A DNA stretch of 64,000 bases, taken from NCBI GenBank assembly GCA_910575695.1, contig CAJTGJ010000004.1, forward strand, positions 1 through 64,000, written 5' to 3'. The position numbers and the translations under genes were made by a program. Each line of letters starts with the position of its first letter. The stretch's first letter is position 1. This DNA is from Oscillospiraceae bacterium (GTDB taxonomy: Bacteria > Bacillota > Clostridia > Oscillospirales > Oscillospiraceae). Shown one piece after another: positions 31,951-41,700 of this stretch. The notes under the pieces are model-generated. The model ran no database searches. It saw only the letters and a program-made list of their open reading frames with translations, and was not told the DNA's origin.

Positions 31951-33875
31951 GCGGATGCCTCCCGGAAATAGTCCGGCCCTTTCACCTGCCGGATAAACCG
32001 CGCCACATCCTCCAGGCTGCCGGTGACGGGCATTTCCGGCAGGGCAGCCAGCACATCCTCGCTGTAGCGCTTGCCCTTGGCCGCCCGTTCATCCAGGATG
32101 GCCACCACGCAGGTGTCAGTCTCGGTGCGGATGGCCCGCCCGAAGCCCTGCTTCAGCTTGATCTGCATCTCCGGCACCACTACCGCCCGGATGAACAGCC
32201 GGAGGGTGGGATGATTCTCCCGCTCCTTTTCTTTCAGAGCGTCTGGAACGGCGAAGGGCAGGCGGGGGATGATCAGCAGGGACACGCAGTCGCCGGGGAA
32301 ATCAAACCCCTCCCAGGCGGCCCCTGCCGCCAGTAGCACACTGCCTGGACTGGCCTTGAACTGCTCGGTGGTATGGATGGTGCTGCGGCCCATGGTGAAC
32401 AGCGGATAGCGCAGGCCGTGACCCGGCAGACGCTCCTTCACCGCCGACATGGCGGCGTAGGAGGTGAACAGCGCCAGGGCATGGCCCTGGGCCGCGTCCA
32501 GCAGGGCAGCGATCTCCTTGGCCAGCTTGTCATAATAGCCGGTGTCCTTCTGCCTGGGCGGAAACTTCGGTAAGTACAGCAGACAGTTCTGCTGGTAGTT
32601 GAAGGGCGAAGGGACAACAGACTCCATGACCCGGCTGTCGGTCAGCAGGCCCGTTTCCTCCTTGAAGCGCCGGAAGTCCTCGCCCACAGCCAGGGTGGCG
32701 GAGGTGAGGACAACGGGCCGCTCCTGCCGCCAGAGTGTCTGGCGGAGCTGGGCGGTCAGGTCGGCAATGGTGGCGCACAGCATGGTGCCGCCGTGGGCGT
32801 CCTCCTCGGTGTAGAAGACCATGTCCGGGTGGCCCTGGTGGAACAGGGACACGGAGGAGGAGACGTTCTTCAGCCGCCTGCGGGTGGCGGGCGTGAGCAG
32901 GCCGTGGAGCTGCCTGCTGATCACTGTCAGGCTCCGCTCCGGCGCGGCCAGCGAGTTGGTATAGTAGGCAAAGGGCTTGTCCTTCGGTGGGCTGGCCAGC
33001 TTCCGCATCAGGGATGCGGAGGTGTCTCTCAGGATGTCCGCAGCCAACAGGAAACGCTCTCCCCGCAGGCTGTAGGTCAGGGTGCGGATGTCCTCTGCCG
33101 CCAAAGTTACCCCGAACATCTGGCGGGCTGTCTCCGGCAGCTTGTGGGCCTCGTCCACGACAAGGGCGCACGCGTCTGGCAGGATGGGTTCTCGTCCGCT
33201 GCCCCGGTGGATGGCGTCCGCCAGCAGCAGGTTGTGGTTGCAGATATGGAAGAGATAGTGCCCGGAATCGCAATCTTCTAAAAAAGAGCGATACCGGCAG
33301 GACTCCCGTCCGCAGTCGCAGATCCGGGGGACGCAGACGCGCTCCCGGTCGTAGCCGCTGAGATGGGCCGTCTCGTCCATGTCAAGCTGTCCCCGCAGGG
33401 AGAGCAGGGCCGCGCCGGCTTTCCAGTTCTTCCTTTGCAGATCCAACTGGCCCAGCCGCCGTTCCAGCCGCTCATCGCAGACGTAGTGGGACTTCCCTTT
33501 GCGGATCACCGCCTGGAGGGGCTGGGAGATCATGCCGTCCTCTGTCAGCAGCCCGGACAGCAGGGGCAGGTATTCGTCCCGCGCGGCGGTTTGCAAAGCA
33601 ATGCTGGAGGTGGAGACGAGGATGGGCTTCGGTCCCAGCCCGCAGGCAGCCCGGAAACGGCTGTACACCGTCCCGGCCACCAGATAGGCGTAGGTCTTGC
33701 CGATCCCCGTGCCGGCGTCACACAGGGCGATGCCGCCCTCCACCATGGCGTCCAGCATCCGATGGCAGAGCGCCGCCTGTTCGGGGCGCTCCGCCATGTT
33801 CCGGGCGGGGAAAAGGTCTTGGAATATGTGATCGATCTCGTTATGGGCGTTATGCCTGTTATTATCGTAATTCAT
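31947..33875 (-). CDS. DinG/XPD-type ATP-dependent helicase
   Basis: A 642-residue superfamily 2 helicase. Walker A is CDAGTGIGKTYAYL (about residues 52-65), the DEAH box is VVDEAHKL, and the C-terminal helicase motifs include GAAWEGFDFPGD and QGFGRAIRTETD. Four cysteines in CVPRICDCGRESC plus nearby positions suggest the iron-sulfur cluster of the XPD/DinG group. Such helicases are regular members of ICE replication modules and may unwind DNA during transfer or restart. ATG at 33875 with AAGGGGAATTTCACGG upstream. It begins a leftward transcript after a 390-nt non-coding region. Confidence 0.85.
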   Translation of the reverse strand: MNYDNNRHNAHNEIDHIFQDLFPARNMAERPEQAALCHRMLDAMVEGGIALCDAGTGIGKTYAYLVAGTVYSRFRAACGLGPKPILVSTSSIALQTAARDEYLPLLSGLLTEDGMISQPLQAVIRKGKSHYVCDERLERRLGQLDLQRKNWKAGAALLSLRGQLDMDETAHLSGYDRERVCVPRICDCGRESCRYRSFLEDCDSGHYLFHICNHNLLLADAIHRGSGREPILPDACALVVDEAHKLPETARQMFGVTLAAEDIRTLTYSLRGERFLLAADILRDTSASLMRKLASPPKDKPFAYYTNSLAAPERSLTVISRQLHGLLTPATRRRLKNVSSSVSLFHQGHPDMVFYTEEDAHGGTMLCATIADLTAQLRQTLWRQERPVVLTSATLAVGEDFRRFKEETGLLTDSRVMESVVPSPFNYQQNCLLYLPKFPPRQKDTGYYDKLAKEIAALLDAAQGHALALFTSYAAMSAVKERLPGHGLRYPLFTMGRSTIHTTEQFKASPGSVLLAAGAAWEGFDFPGDCVSLLIIPRLPFAVPDALKEKERENHPTLRLFIRAVVVPEMQIKLKQGFGRAIRTETDTCVVAILDERAAKGKRYSEDVLAALPEMPVTGSLEDVARFIRQVKGPDYFREASA

Positions 33876-34265
33876 CCGTGAAATTCCCCTTATGTTTGGT
33901 TCATTTTCTCATAAGCACCCATCGTATTCTCAGCTCGACCCCCGATGGGATATAGGGAACAGTAACGGACAAGGCTTGGCAGACCCTCACGGACACATTC
34001 CAGGGGTCTCTACTGCTTTCAACCTATGGGATGACGGGCAGCCTTGCCAGAGCCGCCCCGCACAGGCTTTATCGCGGCCTGGAGGAAACTCTCGCTCCCT
34101 CCAGGTCATGGCGCGCACTGTGCGTCTGTCCGTGTGGTGATCCGTACTGCTGGTATTCGATTGTCAAGGTGCGGTGGCTTTCGCCTTGGTTATATTGTAA
34201 ACGAGGACGCCCTTGTTGACTAATGTCCAGCGGCCATATTCTAATGCCCATTGGACATATTGCAG
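33876..34265. other. Non-coding region upstream of the helicase gene
   Basis: No supported gene. It contains a perfect 8-bp hairpin CCTGGAGG/CCTCCAGG (34078-34085/34098-34105), a GCGCAC/GTGCGT dyad near 34111-34124, and TGTCCA/TGGACA repeats near 34223-34257. A TTGACA at 34162-34167 on the minus strand has no matching -10 box at the usual distance. It probably holds the promoter of the helicase transcript, and perhaps replication-related structure. Confidence 0.4.
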
Positions 34266-34574
34266 TCAAAGCTGCTCTTTCAGTTGCGCCAGTCGGTCAA
34301 TCAAATCAGCAATATCAGCTTTCAGACGCACATTGCGCTCGGACTCCTGCGGTATATCCGGCTCCATGCCCAAAATCAGGGCATCCAGCGACACATGGAA
34401 AAATTCAGAAAGCTGTATGAACAAATCCACTGAGCAGCCCTTCGCGCCCAATTCGATCCGGCTCAAAGAGCTTTGATTGATATTCATGGCTTTTGCAAGC
34501 TCGTTTTGGGTATATCCCCTTTGGGCGCGAAGGTTCTGTATGTACGCACCGCTGCGCTTCATGTCATAGTTCAT
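34266..34574 (-). CDS. XRE family transcriptional regulator
   Basis: A 102-residue regulator with a Cro/CI helix-turn-helix at residues 10-65 (LRAQRGYTQNELAKAMNINQSSLSRIELG) and a leucine-rich C-terminal helix (DIADLIDRLAQLKEQL) suited to dimerization. ATG at 34574 with GGAG 12 nt upstream; the internal ATG at codon 5 is a possible alternative. It stands at the upstream end of ICE-1 and could control the helicase or maintenance genes. Confidence 0.78.
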   Translation of the reverse strand: MNYDMKRSGAYIQNLRAQRGYTQNELAKAMNINQSSLSRIELGAKGCSVDLFIQLSEFFHVSLDALILGMEPDIPQESERNVRLKADIADLIDRLAQLKEQL

Positions 34575-34920
34575 TTATGTGGTCTCCAATCTCAAATTTT
34601 GTGGGGGCGCGGTTTGAGATCGGGGATCACGGGTACTCAGCTATGTACGGCTGCCAGCGGGCGGCGGACGGGTGGGGAACACTGTCATATTTAGTCGAAA
34701 CGCAAAAAGCGGCGGCCCCCTTATCGGAGGCCGCCGCCGGCAAAATAGAAGTTGGTTGTAGAGATTTTATTATTCGCATCTGTTTCCCCTATCCGGGAAA
34801 CAGCCGTCATTGCTGCAAACAGTTCCTTCCCCTCTTTACATAAAAGGGATTATACAGATGGATTCTGACAAATCGTTGACATAATCTGACAAGGCGCTGA
34901 CATTAGATGACATTTGCCTG
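34575..34920. other. Non-coding region with terminator between XRE and response-regulator genes
   Basis: No supported gene. A terminator lies at 34700-34737. The remainder (34741-34920) is AT-richer and contains three copies of TGACA in AT-rich sequence at 34867-34915 (GTTGACA, CTGACA, CTGACATTAG), directly after the stop of the response regulator. Their role is unknown. Confidence 0.35.
34700..34737 (-). terminator. Terminator after the response regulator gene
   Basis: Stem GCGGCGGCC (34709-34717) / GGCCGCCGC (34729-34737), followed on the minus strand by CTTTTTGCG. Confidence 0.75.
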
Positions 34921-35637
34921 TCAAATATCGCAGGATATTACATAATTCGGCACGAATTGATAGCCCACGCCACGAATCGAGCGGATATACACAGGATTGC
35001 GCTGATCCGGCTCTATTTTCTGCCGTAGCCGGTTGATGGGTTTTGCGATGCTGCTGTGAAAATCCTTGTCCGTATGCCACACCCGGTCATAAATCTGAGC
35101 TTCTGTCAGTACCTGTTCCGGGTTCTGCGCGAAAAAGAGAAGCAGATCGAATTCTTTGCCAGACAATTCTATTTTTTCCCCTTTTAAGAAGACCTGACGG
35201 CGCATCAGGTCGATCTTAAAATCTCCAACACACAGTTCTGTGCGGCAGTTTTGCTCCCGATCCATGCGGTCAAGGTTTATATAACGGTTGACCAGCGTCT
35301 GCATATACGCTGTCAGCACAGTATCCGTTGTCTGGATTGCAAGCACCTGATCCGCCCCCGCTCCCAGCAGACGGATGACATTCGAATCCTCCACATTATC
35401 ATACAGCGCAATAATCGGCACCGGATGCGCGCGGCGAAACGAGCGCAGGACTTCTTCCTGGTCCGCATCTGACAAGACCAGAGACAGATCCAGAACGATC
35501 AGGCTGAACCGCTGTTGGTTGAACTGCCTGATACCGTCTGGCAGGTTGACGGAATATACGCAGTTAAAATCACTGAGGAGCGTTTTGAGTCGGAGGTATT
35601 GCTCAAAATCTGCGCCAATAAATAGAATATGCTGCAT
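34921..35637 (-). CDS. OmpR-family regulator with degenerate receiver
   Basis: A 238-residue protein. The C-terminal winged helix is typical (about 140-232: GDFKIDLMRRQVFLKGEKIELSGKEFDLLLFF ... SIRGVGYQF). The N-terminal receiver is unusual. The acidic pair after strand 1 is replaced by Gly-Ala (LFIGADFE), the Ser/Thr after strand 4 is Tyr (PIIALYDN), and the conserved Lys is missing (AIQTTDT). Only the Asp in VLDLSL remains. It probably binds DNA without phosphorylation. No histidine kinase is adjacent. ATG at 35637 behind AGGGGGTGAGAGCTG. It lies directly downstream of the S-layer protein gene and is separated from it by a terminator. Confidence 0.82.
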   Translation of the reverse strand: MQHILFIGADFEQYLRLKTLLSDFNCVYSVNLPDGIRQFNQQRFSLIVLDLSLVLSDADQEEVLRSFRRAHPVPIIALYDNVEDSNVIRLLGAGADQVLAIQTTDTVLTAYMQTLVNRYINLDRMDREQNCRTELCVGDFKIDLMRRQVFLKGEKIELSGKEFDLLLFFAQNPEQVLTEAQIYDRVWHTDKDFHSSIAKPINRLRQKIEPDQRNPVYIRSIRGVGYQFVPNYVISCDI

Positions 35638-35674
35638 CAGCTCTCACCCCCTTGGTATTCCGCGTTAAGGAATG

Positions 35675-35711
35675 CGGGGCGGCGAGACGATCCAAAAGTC
35701 TCGCCGCCCCG
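35675..35711 (-). terminator. Terminator after the S-layer-anchored protein gene
   Basis: A perfect 14-bp stem CGGGGCGGCGAGAC (35675-35688) / GTCTCGCCGCCCCG (35698-35711) with a 9-nt loop, 13 nt after the stop codon. There is no U-tract on the minus strand, so it may stabilise the 3' end instead. Confidence 0.6.
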
Positions 35712-35723
35712 TTATAATGGCTG

Positions 35724-38700
35724 CTATTTACCCAAGAAATTCTTCAGCATCTGCGCTACCTGCCCGCGAGTTGCCAAGCCTTGGGGGCCTAACCGCCCAT
35801 CGCCGTAGCCGTTGATGATGCCGTTCTCCACAGCCCACCGCAGGGCCTCCAGCGCGTAGCCGCTGGCCTTGTCCGCATCGGTAAAGTGCAGTTCCTTATC
35901 GGTAGCGGCGGGGCTTCCGGCGTACCGCCAGAGCATGACGGCAAGCTGCTCACGGGTGATGTTGTCGTTGGGGCCGAAGGTCCCGTTTCCGTAGCCGCCC
36001 ACGATGCCCCGGCTGGTGGCCCAGCGGATTGCCTCGGTGTACCACGCGCCCTCCGCCACATCGCTGTATTGCAGCAGGTAGTTGACAACCGGCCTGCCCT
36101 CCCTGTTAAAGAGTATCTGTGCGAATTGGGCGCGGGAAAGGTTATCGTTCGGCCCGAACAGGCCGTTGCCGTAGCCGCCCATTAGATCATTTCGCAGCAC
36201 GTAGTCTACCGCCTCATGATACCAAGTCCCCACGCTCCCCAGGTCGCTAAAGCCGCGGGAGGGGCAGTCCGCGCCGCCGTCGCAGGGCTTTTGCGTATCG
36301 TCCGGCAGAGGAACAAAGGACGCTTTTACCGTTACGGCCCTGCTGGGCATCGTGAAGGTGTACTTGTTACCGCCCTGGGCCGTCAGCTTGATCTCGTTCC
36401 CCCGGCTGTCGGTGACGGTCAGAGCGTCCAGCACATAGCCGCTGTCCGGGGTGACAGTCAGGGTGACAGTACTGCCATTGCTGGCATTGGTGCGGTTGGA
36501 GGTCACTTTGCCATGCTCCGACTTCTCCACAGTAATGGCGTAGGCGCTGGAACTCCAGCCCCCACCGCCGGAGTTGCCGCCTGGATTCGGCTGGGGATTG
36601 GGCTTTGTGGCCGTCTGATAGCCGATGGCCACCGGGGACAGACTGCTGAACTTGCACCGCAGGCCGTCTGCGGTCAGCTCATAGGGCAAGGTTTCCATCG
36701 TCCCGGCCTGCGCGCCGCTGGAAATGAGGTGCTGGACGGTGAAGGTGTAGCCGGTGGCCCCGGTCCCCGCCGGGTAGGGCAGGACCGCCGTCACGCCCTC
36801 CGCCGGGAAATGGTTGGGATCGACATTGAGCCACACGCCGCTTGCGTCCTTGTACTGGAGGGTCACATCGAACACCGCGATCTGCTCTCCCACATTGGAA
36901 AGCACCTCGGCAACTCTGGTCCGCAGGGCAGATTCGATCTTTGCTGGCGTATCATACTCTTTGTTGTTCTTCAGCGCCTCCGGGACGGTGGACAGCCCGG
37001 TTTCCACCTCCAGCCGCAGCTCGTGGCCGTCGTCGTCCTTCTGATCCAGCGGTTTCTGCTCCACAGGATTGATGGTAAATACCGCTGTGGCCGTTCCTGT
37101 GTAATTGCCTTTGCCGGTGAGGGTGACGGTATATGTACCCGCTTCCGTTCCCTCCGGGATCGCGGCGGTGTAGTCCACGTCCGCCGTCAGCGGGGTCCCA
37201 TTCAGCGTCACACTGGTGATGCCGGGGCGGTGGGGCTGGCCGTCGTACTTGAACGCCGTATGGTCCAGCACGATCACAACACCCGTAATGGGGGCAGGGA
37301 GGACCTGGATCAAGGCGGTTCCGGTGACAATGGCGTAGGTTTTGTTATCATCCGGCTTGAAGATCCATGACGCCGCATAGTTTTCCTGCACAGCAGGCCG
37401 GTTATCCGGGTTGCTCCACTCAAATTTACCGGGAACAGGCGTTTCACCGTCCTTCATGTTGCCGGACAGGGTAATTGCACTGAGGGCTTGCCCATAGGTG
37501 AGGGTATTCCCGCTCAGGTTGGGTCCGCCGGTGGGGATGATCTTGTTGACGCTCCGCACGTTGATGGTGGCGGTCATATCCTCGAAGTTTTGGGTATGGA
37601 TAGTGACGGTGATGGTTCCGATTTTAGTTTCGCTGTCGCTCTCCACCGCCTTAATGGGCAGGGTGAGGGTCTGGCCGTCAATCATTGCGCCGCTGTCGTA
37701 GTAGCTGCCCAGGCTGACCGTACCCAGCTCGTAGGTGACGGCGGTGCTGCCCAGGCTTATGCCCTCCGGCACATCGGGCCGCAGAGCGCCCAGGCCGTAG
37801 GTGTAGGTATGCTCCTGCTTGTTGGCAACCGCCAGATCGCCGGTCTTGGGGGTGAGGGGCGCAGCTTTGCGGATGGTCACGCTGCTGGTGATCGCACCCG
37901 CAGGCTGGGTCAGGGTGTAGTTGGACGCCGCCCCACCGGTGAGGGTCAGCCGGGGCAGGGTAACGGCGGTATAGGTCCCTACGTCGGAGCCGTTCAGCGT
38001 TCCGGTCAGGCCGGTGGTGGCAACGGATACGTCATCGCCGTTCAAAATCCCGGCCAGCGTCACGCCGGTGATCTCCACTGTGCTGGTCCCATCATAGGCT
38101 CTGTCTGTTACGGTCAGGCCGGTGACGGCCAGCGCCTTGGGAACGGCGGTAAAGGTGATCCGATTTTCCGCCGCTTCATAGTTGCCGCTTCCGGGCTTTG
38201 TGGCGGTGATGGCCGCTTTTCCAACGCCGGTAACAGTGACCTTGCCGGAGCTGTCCACAGTGGCGGCGCCGCTGGCGGACCAGTTCACGCCGCTATCGGT
38301 GTGCAGGGTGAAGGTATCGCCGTAGGTGATGGTCCCTGTGGGCAGGCCGGTGATGCTGGGCGCAGTCTGGCTGGCCTTGGCGATGGTGCCGGTGGCATTT
38401 ACCGAGCCGTTGGTGAGATTGTAATTGTTCGCCTTGGCGCTGTCCTTGAGGGTCACAGCGATGCTGACGCTCTTACCCGTTCCGGCATTCGCGTCTGCAA
38501 AGGTGCCGGTAGCGGTGTAATCTGTACCGAGGGCCAGCGCCTCGCCGGGCACCAGCCCGGTAAAGGTCACGCTGGACACAGAAGCGGCAGTATTGCCATC
38601 GTAGGTCTTGGATGCCACTGTCGCGCCGGTGGCGGTCAAGGTGGCCTTGCTGATGGTCACGCTGGCCGGGACCGCGCCCATGGACTGGGGCAGGGTGTAG

Positions 38701-41700
38701 TTGGATGCCGCCCCGCCGGTGAGGGTTAGCCGGGGCAGGGAAACGCCGGTATAAGTCCCTGCGTCGGAGCCGCTCAGCGTTCCGGTCAGTCCGGTGAGGT
38801 CAACGGATACATTGTCGCTGTTCAAAACTCCGTCCAGAGTCACGCCAGTGATCTGCACCGAATTGGTTCCGTCATATGTCCTATCCTTCGCCGCTGCGCC
38901 GGTGACGGTCAGCGGGGCCGGGGTGACGGTGACTTTGCCTATTACATTGAAACGTTTAACAATGGTATTATTTCCCTGATAAGAAAGGCGGGGGTACGCA
39001 TCATACCAGTATTCTCCAGCTGGCAGATCAGCTGGCAGTTTGACTTCAAGCTCGCGCCCAAGATTCCAGGATTTGCCGTCAGACAGTGCCATCAGAACCC
39101 AGCAATTGTCCGCACTATCCGCCGGCTCAAGGCTGTAGCCATCCGCCAGCTCCGCCGTGCAGACCAGCGTTGCGCTCCCTGTCTTCCCGTAGGTCACAGA
39201 AAAATCGGGCGTTATGGAGACGGTCCCCACGACTGTCTCAATTTCGCATTTGTCGCAGGAACGGCGGATGATACCTGTTGCCGAGGTACACTGGTGTACC
39301 CAGCCGTGGGCCTCCGTCTTCTTCCCGCCGCACAGGGTACAGGTCTGCCAGTGGTTTGTTTCATCGTGCCCGTAGTCATCAGAGTATGCGCAGCTCTCCG
39401 CAGCTCCCGCATACCCGCAGGCCAGACAGGTCATGGCGTGGGTTTCCGCACCTTCATTCGGCGTGTACTCACAGACGCCCTCGCCGGTATGGTTGCACTT
39501 CTTCACCGTCACTGTGCCGGTCAGCGTGGCTTTTGTATCAAGCGATACTTCCCCCCAAGTATTGCTATCCACCCATCCTTCTGCCTTTGTAACAGGTAGG
39601 TTATTTCTGTGATAGGCATAGCCCTCCGCAAGTAGATTTTTCAGCGTGACAGACCCGTAATTATTGGCCGTTATTGCAGCTGTTCCGCTGAAGGTTCCAC
39701 CGGAGAGAGTTGCTTTCCCGGCACCGGTTACACGTAAACCGGTATCACCACCTGAGATAACTGCATCGCCAGAAATCGCTACGGTTCCACCTGAGATCTC
39801 CACGCCCCAATAACCTGAAACAGTCCCGCTTTTGATGGATAGAGTCCCGCTATTTACTTTGATGGTAATATTTGAACTCTCAATCTTTCCACCGGTTCCG
39901 CTGTCTTGAATGGTAAGGCTGCCACCTAAGATATTAAATGCGCCATAGTCAACTGCTTTGACAGTCTGACCGTTCAAATCCAACGTGAAGGTGCTGCTGC
40001 CTCTGATTTCAATGTAGTTGCTGCCTAAATCCACCTCCGACAGCAGGGTTACTGTCGCGCCGGAGTTTCCTTCTGTGAACGCATCGGCCAAAGCGCCCAC
40101 ATAGGTGGTAGAGCCGTACTTCTCCACCTTCGCAACGGCGGAAATATTGACATTTACCGTCCCTGCCGCGTCCGCCATATTGTTATTCCCTACGAATTTC
40201 GCTGTGAGGGTGATTCCCGTACCTGGGCCTCCTGCCGCAGCCAGCACATCGGCGGCGCTGACGGTCATGGTGTAGGCGCCGTCCGCACCTTTGTCTGCGG
40301 GAGCGGACACCTGCGTATCACCCACAAACACCGCCATCTGGCCCGCGCCCGGCCCGGTGAAGCTGGCCGCAAACATAGCGGAGTTGGCCGGAGCCTCCCC
40401 GGTTGCGGTGGGCGTGGCCTTGACGGTGATGGTGTCGCTGGCGGTGAAGTCTTTGGTTTCCGTTTCGCCATTGTAGGTTTTCACAGCGCCGTCAAGCGTC
40501 GTGCCGGACTGCTGGAGCGTGATGGTTTTCTGGAAAGTGGTGGAGTTGTCAGTATTCGTATAAGTAGCAGTATAGTGCAAATCGTCTGTCCTGCTGACCT
40601 CCACCGTCCAGCCGCTGACCGCAAAGGTCTGGCCGCAAATTGCAATGCCCTGGGTCAGTCCGTCGGAAAGCCGTGTTTTTATGTCATTTGACCTGTCCTG
40701 CCCGTTATAATACAAATCGGTGGGGACAGAAACCATATCCTCCGACAAATCGGCGGTAAACGTTCCGCCGCCGGTCAAAGTGCCGCTCCCGGACAGGCTG
40801 GCCCCAGCGGGGATGTTCAGCGTGTAATCCGCGGGGACGGGATAGCTGCCGTCAAAGGTCACATCGCCGCAGACCGTCCCCACGCCGTTCTCAAACACGA
40901 TGCCGGTGGTTTTGTTGACGGTCGCTGTGCCGCTGGCGTTCCCGCCGTTGCCGATGGGAGCACCCTCATAGCCTTCCCAATCGACATCTGTGGGACTGGA
41001 AGCGTCCACAATGCCGCCGGAAATGGTGACGCTGCCGGTGCCGCCGGTACAGCCACCATAGGTGTTTTGATACCCACCGCCGCCGCCAATCCCTGCGGCA
41101 TAGTCGCCTCCCACAGCGGTCACTTCGCCGCCGCTGATGGTGATGGCGCCATCGCCGGCTTTGTAGCTGGAGTCATAAATGGTGACGCTACCACCGCCGC
41201 CAATCCCTGCACCTCTGTTGCTGCCTGTGGCGTTTATTGTGCCGCCATAAATTTGGATATTGTTGCCGGCACCTCCGCCCGTCAAACCGCCACCGCCGCC
41301 GATTCCTGCGCCGCCAGTCCCTGTGCCAGTGGAGCTCGCTGTGACGCTGCCGCCATAGATGGTGATATCGTTGCCGGAACCGCCGCTTCCTTGTTCACTG
41401 CCACCGCCACCGATGCCCGCGCCAGTGGCGTCGCCCGCGCCGCTGTTGGCGGTGACCGTTCCGTCATAAATGATGATTGCGCCGCTGCTGCCGCCGTTCG
41501 CAGATTTGGAGGTGCCGCCGCCAATGCCCGCGCCGCCGTAGTATCTGGACTGACCGCCGCCGGTGGCGTTGATTATGCCGCCATGAATGGTAATGCTGCC
41601 GCTGTCAACGGAGGAGGTGCTGCCGCCGATGCCCGCGCTGGCGTTGTAGCTGCTGTCAGTTGTACCTGTGGCGTTCAGCGTCCCGGTGCCGCCAGACTGG

